The notes: a model not told the origin generated them from the sequence alone. Shown: positions 50,004-61,929, counted from the stretch's first letter. The stretch: DNA of 64,000 nucleotides from Actinoallomurus purpureus (GCF_024055795.1 NZ_JAMXMY010000005.1:186001-250000); one strand, 5' to 3'. Program-made: numbers and translations.

Positions 50004-50690
50004 GTGTCCGGACACCGCATCCCGCAGCCGCAGTTCCCCGACGACGACGGCGGTGCCCCCGCCGAGGTCGAGCGGGTTCTGAGCGACTACGCCGGGGGCC
50101 GCGCGGATGAGCGGGCCGTGCTCGCTGCGCTCGCCGGCGCCCGCCTGCTGGTTCCTGTGGTCGCGGTGCTGACCGAGGACGAGACCGTCGACGGTCTGCG
50201 GCGCGAGAAGGAGAGCGAGATGGCGCTCCCCACCCTCGTCGGGGACGACGGCAGGCGTGCCGTGCTCGCCTTCACCTCCACCGACAGCCTCGCCCGCTGG
50301 CGCCCGGACGCCCGGCCCGTCGCGGTGCACGCCCGGGAGGCGTGCCGGGCCGCCGTCGACGAGTCCGCCGACGCGGTGGTCGTCGACGTGGCGGGCCCCG
50401 TGCCGTACGCGATCGAGGGCGCCCGGCTGCGGGTGCTCGCGAGCGGCGGCGCGATCACCGCCCCCCACGAGGACCCCGATGTCCTCATGGCCGTCCACGC
50501 CGCCGTGGACGGTCTGCCCGGCATCACCGGGGTGCGTGTGGAGCCCGGCGAACGGGCCGAGCTCGCCGTGCGTCTCCGGCTGGCCGAGAGCGCCGGCGGC
50601 CCGGAGGTGCGGGCCGCCGCCGACCGCCTCGCCGAGCGGCTCCGCGGCCACGTCGCCGGAGGCGTCGAGATCGGGATCGTCCGCGAATAG
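50004..50690 (+). CDS. SseB-family protein
   Basis: 228 residues from GTG 50004; a TACGCT box stands 8 nt before it. The SseB N-terminal domain pattern is present: ALAGARLLVPVVA, SEMALPTLVGDDGRRAVLAFTS and ARPVAVHAREACRAA. The family is named after a Salmonella secretion-linked gene, but actinobacterial members are conserved cytoplasmic proteins of unknown role. Next to a prepilin peptidase gene. Confidence 0.85.
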   Translation: MSGHRIPQPQFPDDDGGAPAEVERVLSDYAGGRADERAVLAALAGARLLVPVVAVLTEDETVDGLRREKESEMALPTLVGDDGRRAVLAFTSTDSLARWRPDARPVAVHAREACRAAVDESADAVVVDVAGPVPYAIEGARLRVLASGGAITAPHEDPDVLMAVHAAVDGLPGITGVRVEPGERAELAVRLRLAESAGGPEVRAAADRLAERLRGHVAGGVEIGIVRE

Positions 50691-50693
50691 AGT
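50688..50693 (+). promoter_or_regulatory. Leaderless -10 box overlapping the upstream stop codon
   Basis: TAGAGT contains the TAG stop of the SseB-like gene and stands exactly 6 nt before the GTG at 50700. Confidence 0.5.
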
Positions 50694-50699
50694 GCCGGG

Positions 50700-51263
50700 G
50701 TGACCACCCCCGACTGGGCCGAGCCGGTGATCCGGCGGCGGCTCGGCGTCATCGCGGCCACCGTGGTCGTCCTCGCGCTGGTGACCTGGCGGGTCGGGCC
50801 GGCCCCCGACCTCCCGGCGTTCGTCTGTCTCGCCGTGGCCGGTGTCGCGCTGACGTTCATCGACATCGCGCTGAAGCGCCTGCCCGACCCGGTGACGCTC
50901 CCGTCGTACGCCGTCGGCCTGCTGCTGCTCGGGATGGCGGCGCTCTTCACCCACGACGGCGGCGTGCGGTTCGCTCACGCGCTGGCGGGCATGGTCGCGC
51001 TGTTCGCGCTCTACGCGCTGCAGTGGCTCATCGCGCCGAACCAGATCGGCCTGGGCGACGTGAAGCTGGCGGGCGTGCTGGGGCTCTACCTCGGATGGCT
51101 CGGCCTCTCCGCGTGGGTGGCCGGGGTGTGCGCCGGATATGTTCTCGCCGCGGTGTACTCGATCGGGCTGCTGGCGAGCCGGCGGGCGACGCTCAAGTCG
51201 CAGATCCCCTATGGACCCTTCATGCTCGCCGGAGTCCTGGCGGCGGTGCTGGTCTACGCCTGA
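50700..51263 (+). CDS. Prepilin peptidase, A24 family
   Basis: 187 residues, polytopic membrane protein of about six segments. The two catalytic Asp of A24 aspartyl peptidases are visible: D55 in FIDIALKRLPD and D120 in GLGDVKLAG. The N-terminal cytoplasmic methylation domain of TadV/PilD long forms is missing, as in short actinobacterial forms. It cleaves type IV pilin or pseudopilin leaders. No pilin gene is in the window. Commonly located before aroC in actinomycetes. Confidence 0.92.
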   Translation: MTTPDWAEPVIRRRLGVIAATVVVLALVTWRVGPAPDLPAFVCLAVAGVALTFIDIALKRLPDPVTLPSYAVGLLLLGMAALFTHDGGVRFAHALAGMVALFALYALQWLIAPNQIGLGDVKLAGVLGLYLGWLGLSAWVAGVCAGYVLAAVYSIGLLASRRATLKSQIPYGPFMLAGVLAAVLVYA

Positions 51264-51449
51264 GCGGCCATTTCGCGCCCGAAGAACGAATGATGTCCGG
51301 GCGCCGGAATATCATTCCTCGCTGTTTGCCTTATCCCGACGTGAGTCGCGATTCCTCGTCGACCGGAAACGGGTATTCAATTCGCGGTACGCCTCGGCGT
51401 GCTCCGAAAGAAACCCGTCTTATCGGGCCGAACAGATTTGGGGAAACAA

Positions 51450-51986
51450 TTGACTCCTCGCGCTAATGGGCGGACAAAGAGCCCGATCACCGGTCTTCGT
51501 ACGTGGATCGTCGTGATCACGGCCGGATCGGCCGGGGTGCTGGCGGCGGCGACGTCGTGGAATCCGGCACCGGCCGCCGCCGCGTACCGGGCGCCGGGAA
51601 CGGCCGACGGCCGGCCGGGACACCAGGGCACCCACCCTCGCGTTCAGCCGTCCCCGAGCGTCGCCGGCGTGGCGAATGGCGCCGGGGACACCGTGACCAT
51701 CGCCCCCGAGAACGACGACCGGAACAGGAACTTCTTCGACGACGGATTCGACGACGGGAACTTCAAGACCCGCCGGCACCTGGAGTTCACCGGGGCGATC
51801 GGATGGCCGGACGTCGCCATGGGCTGCTTCTTCGATCCGGACTTCCGTGGCGCCGACCGCCATGGCCGCCGCGTCGTCTGCATCGAGACGGCCGTACGGC
51901 CGCCCATCTTCGCGCACACGCGGGTCCGCGGCCGTCATCGTTTCTTCGACGACGACCGGTTCCGTCGCCGCAGGCACGTCCGTTGA
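51450..51986 (+). CDS. Secreted protein of unknown function, Asp/Phe and Arg-rich
   Basis: 178 residues from TTG 51450, after GGGGA; GTG 51399 would add 17 residues. A signal peptide is clear (TWIVVITAGSAGVLAAATS, cleavage near APAAAA). The mature part has an acidic aromatic patch (FFDDGFDDGNF), two cysteines (GCFFDPDF and VVCIET) that may pair, and a strongly basic end (RGRHRFFDDDRFRRRR). I do not recognise a family. A strong hairpin follows at 52011. Confidence 0.65.
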   Translation: MTPRANGRTKSPITGLRTWIVVITAGSAGVLAAATSWNPAPAAAAYRAPGTADGRPGHQGTHPRVQPSPSVAGVANGAGDTVTIAPENDDRNRNFFDDGFDDGNFKTRRHLEFTGAIGWPDVAMGCFFDPDFRGADRHGRRVVCIETAVRPPIFAHTRVRGRHRFFDDDRFRRRRHVR

Positions 51987-52010
51987 TCGGAGCGTCGACG
52001 ACGAGTCCGG

Positions 52011-52053
52011 ATCGTGTCCGGAAAGGTGATTCACGCACCTTTCCGGACACGAT
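52011..52053 (+). terminator. Terminator, 18-bp perfect stem
   Basis: ATCGTGTCCGGAAAGGTG pairs perfectly with 52036-52053 around a 7-nt loop, 25 nt after the secreted protein gene. It also stands 30 nt before the vapB start. Confidence 0.8.
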
Positions 52054-52082
52054 CTGATTCTCCCCTCGATAGGGTGCGCCAT

Positions 52083-52325
52083 ATGAAGACGACGGTCGAC
52101 ATCTCTGCTGAGTTGGTGCGAGAGGTTCGTCGAATGGCCCAGGAGGAGGACACCACGCTCGACTCCCTGATCGACGAGGGACTGCGGGCGGTCCTGGCGC
52201 GTCGTGGGGAGGAGCGTCGCTACGTCCTCCCCGACGTCTCGGTCGGCGGAGAGGGGCTCCAGCCCGAGGTGCGTGCGGCGGCGTGGAGCGAGTTGTGTTC
52301 GCTCGCGTACGAAGATCGGCTGTGA
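52083..52325 (+). CDS. VapB-type antitoxin (DUF2191), orphan
   Basis: 80 residues. [22 protein letters not shown] is the ribbon-helix-helix start of the DUF2191/VapB family, with the conserved end [25 protein letters not shown]. Antitoxins of this group are followed by a PIN-domain VapC toxin. Here aroC follows after 70 nt, so the toxin is absent. It may be a toxin-gene-loss remnant or a regulator in trans. Confidence 0.88.
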   Translation: MKTTVDISAELVREVRRMAQEEDTTLDSLIDEGLRAVLARRGEERRYVLPDVSVGGEGLQPEVRAAAWSELCSLAYEDRL

Positions 52326-52395
52326 TCACTGGCGGGTCGTCTCACGCTGCGGACGTATGCGCGTAGCCTTCCGTGGGGATGAAAGGATTCACCAC

Positions 52396-55135
<2,740 letters not shown>

Positions 55136-55155
55136 GAGAGGAAGGCGAGCGGTCG

Positions 55156-55602
55156 ATGAGCGAGGTCTTCGTCCTGAACGGGCCGAACCTCGGCAGGCTG
55201 GGCAGCCGCGAACCCGACGTCTACGGCGCCGCGAACTTCGACGACCTGACCGCGCTGTGCCGGGACACCGCACGGCGGCTGGGCCTGCACGCCGAAGTAC
55301 GCCAGACCGACGACGAGGCCGAGCTGGTCTCCTGGCTGCACGAGGCCGCCGACGGCAGGATCCCGGTCGTGCTCAACCCGGCCGCGTTCACCCACTACTC
55401 GTACGCGCTGCGCGACGCCATCGCCCAGCGCACCGCCCCGCTGATCGAGGTGCACATCTCCAACCCGGCGGCCCGCGAGGAGTTCCGCCACACCTCGGTC
55501 GTCGCGGCGGTGGCCACCGGCACGATCGCCGGCTTCGGCCTCCTCTCCTACGTGCTGGCGCTGCAGGCGATCGCCGAGCTCCTCGCCGAGAAGACGGACT
55601 GA
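55156..55602 (+). CDS. aroQ: 3-dehydroquinate dehydratase, type II
   Basis: 148 residues, the usual length. [20 protein letters not shown] holds the catalytic Tyr, and [18 protein letters not shown] and [18 protein letters not shown] the substrate pocket with His. It dehydrates 3-dehydroquinate. Starts 20 nt after aroB with GAGAGGAAGG before the ATG. Confidence 0.97.
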   Translation: MSEVFVLNGPNLGRLGSREPDVYGAANFDDLTALCRDTARRLGLHAEVRQTDDEAELVSWLHEAADGRIPVVLNPAAFTHYSYALRDAIAQRTAPLIEVHISNPAAREEFRHTSVVAAVATGTIAGFGLLSYVLALQAIAELLAEKTD

Positions 55603-55691
55603 CCGGAGCGCGGTCGGCGGCGCCCCGGTACGGTAAGACTGAATCTGATTCGGTTACTCGGCGGTCAAGGTCAGGATTGGGGTGCGGTGAC

Positions 55692-56738
55692 ATGCGCATC
55701 GGGATGTCCCTCAACTACGCGGGCGGGTTCAAGGAGACCGTCGACGAGCTGGCGGACTATGAGAAGGCCGGCCTCGACATCGTGTTCGTGCCGGAGGCGT
55801 ACAGCTTCGACGCGGTCAGCCAGATGGGCTTCATCGCGGCGCGCACCGAGCGCCTCCAGATCGCCTCGGGCATCCTCCAGCTGTACTCGCGGACCCCGAC
55901 CCTTACCGCGATGACGGCGGCCGGTCTCGACTACGTCTCCGGCGGGCGATTCGTGCTCGGCCTCGGCGCGTCCGGCCCGCAGGTCATCGAGGGCTGGCAC
56001 GGCGTCCCGTACTCCGCGCCCATCGGACGGACCCGGGAGATCATCGAGATCTGCCGCATGGTGTGGCGCCGCGAGCGCCTCGCCTACGACGGCAAGTACT
56101 ACAAGCTGCCCCTGCCCGCCGAGGAGGGCACCGGCCTCGGCAAGCCGCTCAAGCTGATCAACCACCCGGTCCGCGAGCGCATCCCGATCTTCATCGCGTC
56201 CCTCGGCCCGAAGAACGTCGAGATGACCGCCGAGCTGGCCGAGGGCTGGGAGCCGATCTTCTACGTGCCCGAGAAGGCCGGCGACGTCTGGGGCGAGGCG
56301 CTCGCCCGCGGCAAGGCCAAGCGCGACCCCTCGCTCGGTGAGCTCGACATCGTCGCGCAGGCGTTCCTCGCGATCGGGGACGACGTCGAGGGCCTCCTCG
56401 ACTTCGGCCGGCCCATGGCCGCGCTGTACATCGGTGGCATGGGCGCCAAGGGCCGCAACTTCTACAACGACCTCGCCCGGCGCTACGGCTATGAGAAGGA
56501 GGCCGAGGAGATCCAGGACCTCTACCTCGCCGGCAAGAAGCAGGAGGCCGCCGAGAAGGTCCCGTACGAGCTGCTGCAGAAGACCTCCCTGATCGGCTCG
56601 GAGGGCTTCGTCCGCGACCGTCTCGCCGCGCTGAAGGAGTCCGGCGTCACGACGCTCAACGTCGCGCCGCTGGCCGGCGACCACGAGTCCCGCGTCAAGC
56701 TGATCGAGAAGATCCGGGAGCTTGCCGCCTCGGCGTGA
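55692..56738 (+). CDS. F420-dependent LLM-class oxidoreductase
   Basis: 348 residues. Luciferase-like barrel: MRIGMSLNYAGGFKET, FVPEAYSFDAVSQMGFIAA, LGLGASGPQVIEGWHG, typical of the F420-dependent group close to Rv3520c-like proteins. Coenzyme F420 rather than FMN is the likely cofactor in actinomycetes (family knowledge). The substrate is unknown. It is placed in the aro operon region with an 89-nt gap. Confidence 0.9.
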   Translation: MRIGMSLNYAGGFKETVDELADYEKAGLDIVFVPEAYSFDAVSQMGFIAARTERLQIASGILQLYSRTPTLTAMTAAGLDYVSGGRFVLGLGASGPQVIEGWHGVPYSAPIGRTREIIEICRMVWRRERLAYDGKYYKLPLPAEEGTGLGKPLKLINHPVRERIPIFIASLGPKNVEMTAELAEGWEPIFYVPEKAGDVWGEALARGKAKRDPSLGELDIVAQAFLAIGDDVEGLLDFGRPMAALYIGGMGAKGRNFYNDLARRYGYEKEAEEIQDLYLAGKKQEAAEKVPYELLQKTSLIGSEGFVRDRLAALKESGVTTLNVAPLAGDHESRVKLIEKIRELAASA

Positions 56739-56916
56739 CGGTACGGCGCGGCGGCGCCGGCCGAGCGGATCCCCGGCCGGGTTCGGCCGCTGTGGCCGAC
56801 GGCGCGGGCCGGACCGGCGGGCGGGGCGCGCCGGGCCGACCGGGCGGCACCGGGCGTGCGGAGCCGGGTGCCCGGGGACCGGCCGTGCCGCGTCGGCCCG
56901 GGTGTCGGGCCGGGCG

Positions 56917-56922
56917 TAGAGT
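56917..56922 (+). promoter_or_regulatory. Leaderless -10 box (TAGAGT) for the M24 peptidase
   Basis: TAGAGT is exactly 6 nt before the ATG at 56929. The 190 nt before it are GC-rich and hold no gene. Confidence 0.5.
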
Positions 56923-56928
56923 CGGGGC

Positions 56929-57996
56929 ATGCCGGAGATCCACGAGGCCCGCCGGGCGCGGCTGGCCGGGCTCGTCGCTGCCCGTGACGCCGACGCGGCG
57001 CTGATCACACGCCTGGTCAACGTCCGCTACCTGACCGGGCTGGCCAGTTCCAACGCCGCCCTGCTCGTACGCGCCGACGGGACCGCCGTGCTGGCGACCG
57101 ACGGGCGGTACGCCGGGACGGCCGCGCGGGCCTGCCCGGAGCTCGAATGCGTCATCGACCGTGCCACCGCGGGCGTGCTGGCCGCCCGGGCGTCGGGCCG
57201 GCTGGCGTTCGAGGCGCACGACGTGACCGTCGAGGCGCACGACGCGCTGGCCGCGGAGCCGGACGCGCCGGACCTGGTCGCCCTCGGGCGTGCCGTGGAA
57301 GAACTACGGATGATCAAGGACGAGGCGGAGATCGCCCTCCTCTCGGAGGCCTGCGCCATCACCGACCGGGCCTTCGACGCGGTGCTGCCCACCATCCGGC
57401 CCGGCGTCACCGAACGCGAGATCGCGGTCGCCCTGGACCGGGCCATGGTCGACCTCGGCGCCGAACAGCCCGCGTTCGCGACCATCGTGGCGAGCGGCCC
57501 GAACGGCGCCATCCCGCACCACGTCCCGTCCGGTCGCGCGATCGCGCACGGTGACCTCGTGACCATGGACTTCGGCGCCCGCCAGGGCGGCTACCACGCC
57601 GACATGACCCGTACGGTCGCCGTCGGCACGGCCGGCGCCTGGGAGCGCGAGATCTACGAACTCGTCGCCGCGGCCCAGGCCGCGGGCGTGGCGGCCGCCG
57701 CCCCGGAGGCGGTGACCAAGGAGGTCGACGCCGCCGCCCGTGACCTCATCGAGGCGGCCGGGCACGGCGACGACTTCCCGCACGGGCTGGGACACGGCGT
57801 AGGCCTGGAGATCCACGAGGCACCGCTCATGGGGTATGACAAGACCGGTAAACTGACGGATCGAGTTCCCATCACCGTCGAGCCCGGCGTCTACGTCGCC
57901 GGTCGCGGCGGGGTCCGCATCGAGGACACGCTCGTCGTCCGTGCGGATGGTCCGGAGCTGCTCACCAAGACGACCAAGGACCTGCTCGTCATCTAG
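56929..57996 (+). CDS. Xaa-Pro aminopeptidase/dipeptidase, M24B family
   Basis: 355 residues. The creatinase-like N-domain is followed by the pita-bread peptidase with the dinuclear metal ligands: Asp in MDFGA and HADMTRT, His in HGLGHGVGLEIHE and Glu in VEPGVYV and GVRIED. It removes residues next to proline. This gene is commonly upstream of efp, which follows here after 36 nt; EF-P in turn helps ribosomes through proline runs. Confidence 0.95.
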   Translation: MPEIHEARRARLAGLVAARDADAALITRLVNVRYLTGLASSNAALLVRADGTAVLATDGRYAGTAARACPELECVIDRATAGVLAARASGRLAFEAHDVTVEAHDALAAEPDAPDLVALGRAVEELRMIKDEAEIALLSEACAITDRAFDAVLPTIRPGVTEREIAVALDRAMVDLGAEQPAFATIVASGPNGAIPHHVPSGRAIAHGDLVTMDFGARQGGYHADMTRTVAVGTAGAWEREIYELVAAAQAAGVAAAAPEAVTKEVDAAARDLIEAAGHGDDFPHGLGHGVGLEIHEAPLMGYDKTGKLTDRVPITVEPGVYVAGRGGVRIEDTLVVRADGPELLTKTTKDLLVI

Positions 57997-58032
57997 ACGC
58001 GGCAGACCGCCGAAGCGGGAGAACGACACACA

Positions 58033-58590
58033 GTGGCGACGACGAACGACCTGAAGAACGGCATGACGCTGAACCTTGACGGCCAGCTGTGGACCGTCCT
58101 GGAGTTCCAGCACGTCAAGCCTGGCAAGGGCGGCGCGTTCGTCCGCACCAAGCTCAAGAACGTCCTGTCCGGCAAGGTCGTCGACAAGACCTTCAACGCC
58201 GGCACCAAGGTCGACGTGGCCAACGTCGACAAGCGGGAGATGCAGTATCTCTACCGTGAGGGCGAGGACTTCATCTTCATGGACACCGAGACCTACGACC
58301 AGCCCCACATCCCGGACGCGACGGTCGGCGACGCGGCGGACTACCTCCTGCCGGAGCAGAACGCCGTGATCGCCTTCAACGAGGGCACCCCGCTCTACAT
58401 CGAGCTGCCCGCGGCCGTGGTGCTCGAGGTGACCGAGACCGAGCCCGGTCTGCAGGGCGACCGCTCGACCGGCGGCACCAAGCCGGCGACGGTCGAGACC
58501 GGCGCGGTGATCCAGGTCCCGCTGTTCATCACGACCGGCGAGAAGATCAAGGTCGACACCCGCTCGGGCGACTACCTGGGTCGTGCCTGA
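58033..58590 (+). CDS. efp: Translation elongation factor P
   Basis: 185 residues from GTG. It promotes peptide-bond formation at proline stretches. The domain I loop with the conserved Lys32 ([11 protein letters not shown]), the domain [16 protein letters not shown] and the C-terminal end GDYLGRA are complete. Co-transcribed with nusB, 3 nt downstream. Confidence 0.98.
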   Translation: MATTNDLKNGMTLNLDGQLWTVLEFQHVKPGKGGAFVRTKLKNVLSGKVVDKTFNAGTKVDVANVDKREMQYLYREGEDFIFMDTETYDQPHIPDATVGDAADYLLPEQNAVIAFNEGTPLYIELPAAVVLEVTETEPGLQGDRSTGGTKPATVETGAVIQVPLFITTGEKIKVDTRSGDYLGRA

Positions 58591-58593
58591 TCC

Positions 58594-59010
58594 GTGGCCG
58601 CACGCAGCAAGGCACGCAGACGCGCCCTGGAGATCCTCTACGAGGCCGAGGTGCGCGGTGACTCGCCGATCGAGGTCCTCGACCGGCGCACCCGGGATTC
58701 CGAGCAGCGGCTCGCCGAGCAGGACTTCGTCGAGCGGCTCGTCGAGGGAGTGGCATCGCGCCGCGAGCGCATCGACGAGCTGATCGCGACGTACGCCGTC
58801 GGCTGGACCCTCGACCGGATGCCCATGGTCGACCGCAACATCCTGCGCCTGGGCGCGTTCGAGCTGCTGTGGAGCGACGACGTCCCCGACGGCGTGGCGG
58901 TCAGCGAGGCGGTGGCCCTGGCGACCGAGCTGTCCACCGACGAGTCGCCGCGGTTCGTCAACGGCCTGCTGTCGCGGCTGCTGGAGCTGAAACCGTCGTT
59001 GTCCCTGTAG
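58594..59010 (+). CDS. nusB: Transcription antitermination factor NusB
   Basis: 138 residues from GTG. All-helical RNA-binding protein that joins NusE (S10) on boxA in rRNA antitermination. ARSKARRRALEILYEAE and NILRLGAFELLW, then AVALATELSTDESPRFVNGLL are conserved. It follows efp by 3 nt, the standard order. Confidence 0.97.
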   Translation: MAARSKARRRALEILYEAEVRGDSPIEVLDRRTRDSEQRLAEQDFVERLVEGVASRRERIDELIATYAVGWTLDRMPMVDRNILRLGAFELLWSDDVPDGVAVSEAVALATELSTDESPRFVNGLLSRLLELKPSLSL

Positions 59011-59048
59011 AGGTCTAGTGTGGGCGCAGGAGCCGGGAGGGGGCAGCC

Positions 59049-59795
59049 GTGACCGATCGTCCGCGATCGCGGTCGATGCGCACCGCCGTCGTGTGGGAGA
59101 TCCTGCGCGACGTCCTCGACGAGACCGCCAAGGAGTCGGGGCGTGACCGCCTCGACGTCCTCGACGCGGGCGGCGGCACGGGCGGGTTCGCCGTGCCGCT
59201 CGCCGAGCTCGGGCACCGGGTGACGGTGGTCGACGCCAGCCCGGACGCCCTCGCCGGCCTCGAGCGCCGCGCGGCCGAGGCCGGTGTCACGGTCCGTGCC
59301 GTGCAGGGCGACGCCGACGGCCTGCTCGACGTCGTCGGGCCCGACAGCGCCGACCTCGTCATCTGCCACAGCGTGCTGGAGTACGTCGACGACCCGGCCA
59401 CGGCGCTGGCCGCCGTCGCCCGCACCGTACGGCCCGGCGGAGCGGTCAGCGTGCTGGCCGCCAACCAGGTCGCCGCGGTGCTCCACCGGGCGCTCGCCGG
59501 GCACTTCGAGGACGCCCGCCGGGTGCTGTCCAGCGCGCAGGGCCACTGGGGGGACCGCGATCCGGTTCCGCGCCGGTTCACCTCCGGGATGCTGGCCGAG
59601 CTGATCGAGGCCGCTGGTCTGCGGGCGGGGCCGGTGCACGGGGTCCGGGTGTTCTCCGACCTCGTGCCCAGCGGCATCATCGACGGTGAGCGGGGGGCCG
59701 CCGACGAGCTCGTCGCCCTGGAGCGCGCGGTCTCCATGCACCCCGTCCTGAAGGACGTCGCCACCCAGCTCCACGCCCTGGCTTATCGACGATGA
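59049..59795 (+). CDS. SAM-dependent methyltransferase
   Basis: 248 residues from GTG after GGGAGGGGG. Class I fold with LDAGGGTGGFAVPLAELGH (motif I), VTVVDASPDALAGL and DLVICHSVLEYVDDP. Resembles the SmtA/CmoA-type methyltransferases that precede dinB in many actinomycetes. A TAGTGT box at about 59017 gives it its own promoter, so it is separate from nusB. Confidence 0.9.
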   Translation: MTDRPRSRSMRTAVVWEILRDVLDETAKESGRDRLDVLDAGGGTGGFAVPLAELGHRVTVVDASPDALAGLERRAAEAGVTVRAVQGDADGLLDVVGPDSADLVICHSVLEYVDDPATALAAVARTVRPGGAVSVLAANQVAAVLHRALAGHFEDARRVLSSAQGHWGDRDPVPRRFTSGMLAELIEAAGLRAGPVHGVRVFSDLVPSGIIDGERGAADELVALERAVSMHPVLKDVATQLHALAYRR

Positions 59796-59802
59796 GCGAC
59801 CG

Positions 59803-61074
59803 GTGAGCAGGAAGCAGCAACTGCACCGTCCCGGGCCGCCGCCCGGGCCGCCCGGGGACGACACCGGGTGCACGGTCCTGCACGTGGACATGGACGCCTT
59901 CTTCGTGAGCGTCGAGCTGCTCGAGCAGCCGGAGCTGCGCGGCCGTCCTGTGGTCGTCGGCGGAGCCGGGCCGCGGGGCGTCGTGGCCGCCGCGTCGTAC
60001 GAGGTGCGGGCCTTCGGGGTGCACTCGGCGATGCCGATGAGCCGGGCCCGGCGGCTGTGCCCGCAGGCGGTGGTGCTGCCGCCGCGTCACGACAAGTACG
60101 CCGCCGTGTCGGCGGGGGTGATGGAGATCTTCCGTTCGATCACGCCGTCCGTGGAGCCGCTCGCGCTCGACGAGGCGTTCCTCGACGTCGCCGGGGCGCT
60201 GCGCCGCCTCGGCCGGCCCGCCGAGATCGGCCGGATGATCCGTGAGCAGGTGTCCGAGCAGCAGGGCATCACCTGCTCGGTCGGGATCGCGAGCACCAAG
60301 TTCGTGGCCAAGCTCGCGTCCACCCGGTGCAAACCGGACGGCCTGCTGGTCGTGCCCGCGGACAAGGTCGTCGACTTCCTGCATCCGCTGCCGGTCGCGG
60401 CGCTGTGGGGCGTGGGGGAGCGCACCGAGCGGATCCTCCAGCGCCTCGGTCTGCACACGGTCGGTGACCTGGCCGGCACCCCGATCGACACGCTCCGGCG
60501 CGAGATCGGTGAGGCGATGGGCCGCCATCTCCACGACCTGGCCTGGGGCCGGGACCCGCGGTCGGTGACGGCCGGCGTTCCGGACAAGAGCATCGGGGCG
60601 GAGGAGACCTTCGACCATGACATCGCCGACCCCGAGGCGATCCGGCGCGAGCTGCTACGGCTCTCCGACCGGGTGGGCGCGCGGCTGCGCGACAGCGGCC
60701 AGGCGGGCCGCACCGTGGCGGTCAAGCTCCGCAGGGCGGACTTCACCACCATCACCCGCGCCCGCACTCTCGGGGAGCCGACCGACCTGGCCCGCGACCT
60801 GTACGCCACCGCGTGCGCGCTGTACGAGGCGTCGGGGCTCGAGGGCGTTCCCCTGCGGCTGGTGGGCGTGCGGATGGAGAATCTCGCGCCCTCCGGCACG
60901 ATGCCCCGGCAGCTCGCCCTGGGGGAGCCGGAGACCGGCTGGCGCCAGGCCGAGGCGGCCATGGACCGCGCCGCCCGCCGGTTCGGCGCGGGTGCCGTAC
61001 GCCCCGCCGCGCTGGTCCGCGCGGACCGCGAGCGTGATAATCGCCACGGTCGGGAGACGCCGGATGACCACTGA
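59803..61074 (+). CDS. dinB: DNA polymerase IV
   Basis: 423 residues from GTG. Y-family translesion polymerase. Catalytic acidic residues lie in HVDMDAFFVSVELLE and ALDEAFLDV; YEVRAFGVHSAMPM and CSVGIASTKFVAKLAS are family text, and the little-finger domain ends in a polar tail. A beta-clamp-binding motif at the C-terminus is not clear. Starts 7 nt after the methyltransferase. Confidence 0.95.
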   Translation: MSRKQQLHRPGPPPGPPGDDTGCTVLHVDMDAFFVSVELLEQPELRGRPVVVGGAGPRGVVAAASYEVRAFGVHSAMPMSRARRLCPQAVVLPPRHDKYAAVSAGVMEIFRSITPSVEPLALDEAFLDVAGALRRLGRPAEIGRMIREQVSEQQGITCSVGIASTKFVAKLASTRCKPDGLLVVPADKVVDFLHPLPVAALWGVGERTERILQRLGLHTVGDLAGTPIDTLRREIGEAMGRHLHDLAWGRDPRSVTAGVPDKSIGAEETFDHDIADPEAIRRELLRLSDRVGARLRDSGQAGRTVAVKLRRADFTTITRARTLGEPTDLARDLYATACALYEASGLEGVPLRLVGVRMENLAPSGTMPRQLALGEPETGWRQAEAAMDRAARRFGAGAVRPAALVRADRERDNRHGRETPDDH

Positions 61075-61257
61075 GCCCAGTGTGATCACCGTGACTACCT
61101 GTAGTGACCAGGGGTGTTGACTTGACGATCCGTCTATCCCCAGTCGAACGTTTTCTTTCCCCCGGTCGTCATGCCTCGTATTCTGGGCATATCACCGATA
61201 GCCATGTCCCCGTCCGGCGTGGGATTCCCCCTCGCGGGGCTGTCTTTGGGAGGCGCC

Positions 61258-61668
61258 GTGCCGCTCTCTGACCACGAGCAGCGCATGCTCGACCAGATCG
61301 AGCGCGCGCTGTACGCCGAGGATCCGAAGTTCGCTTCGGCGGTCCGCTCGACCGATCCGCAGGTGCATTACAGGCGCAGGATCTGGAAGGCCGCGATCGG
61401 CTCCGCACTGGGCCTGTTCGTGGTGTTGGCAGGCGTCATCGTGAACACCATGCCGATCAGCATCGTGATCAGTGTGGCGGGCTTCCTGCTCATGGTCACC
61501 TGCTGTGCGTGGGGGCTGACCAGCTGGAAGCGGATGAACGGGGTCGCCGATCCGGCGCCGCGCAAGCGGTCGGGCAAGCGGTCGGGCAAGCGGTCGAAAT
61601 CGGCCAAGAGCGGCGGGTTCATGGAGCGACTGGAAGAGCGCTGGCGCCGCCGCCACGGAGAGCTCTGA
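61258..61668 (+). CDS. DUF3040 membrane protein
   Basis: 136 residues from GTG 61258 after GGGAGG. MPLSDHEQRMLDQIERALYAEDPKFAS is the DUF3040 hallmark, followed by two membrane helices (about 48-92) and a basic tail with the repeat KRSGKRSGKRSKSAKSGG. In actinomycetes it often lies between dinB and the division cluster. Function unknown. Confidence 0.92.
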   Translation: MPLSDHEQRMLDQIERALYAEDPKFASAVRSTDPQVHYRRRIWKAAIGSALGLFVVLAGVIVNTMPISIVISVAGFLLMVTCCAWGLTSWKRMNGVADPAPRKRSGKRSGKRSKSAKSGGFMERLEERWRRRHGEL

Positions 61669-61685
61669 GCCCCCAGACCACCCAC

Positions 61686-61716
61686 GTCACCGCCCGGCCG
61701 GCCGCCGGGCGGTGAC
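61686..61716 (+). terminator. Terminator after DUF3040
   Basis: GTCACCGCCCGGC pairs perfectly with GCCGGGCGGTGAC around a 5-nt loop, 17 nt after the stop codon. Confidence 0.8.
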
Positions 61717-61869
61717 GCGTTCGGGCCTCGAGCGGCGCGGAGGGCCGATTCCCTGGGCTGTCGGGTGACGCGCTCGGGCCCCGGACGGTGCTGAGGGCCG
61801 ATTCCCTGGGCTGTCGGGTGAGGCTCTCGGGCCCCGGAGCGGCGCGGAGAGCCGACTCTCTGGGCCGTC
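61711..61869. repeat. Three tandem 53-bp units
   Basis: Units start at 61711, 61764 and 61817 with GGTGACGCG-like text and share TCGGGCC, GAGGGCCGATTCCCTGGG and CTGTCGG. The third is more diverged. They fill the gap between convergent DUF3040 and transglutaminase genes. No spacers, so not a CRISPR. Confidence 0.85.
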
Positions 61870-61929
61870 GGGCACGGCGGCGGCCTGATCCGAGGAGCGA
61901 CACCCCGACCGCCGCTCCCGGCCCGGTCA

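Noticed and set aside
61711-61869. Possible CRISPR array
   Set aside because: Units are 53 bp directly joined with no spacers, and no cas gene is near.
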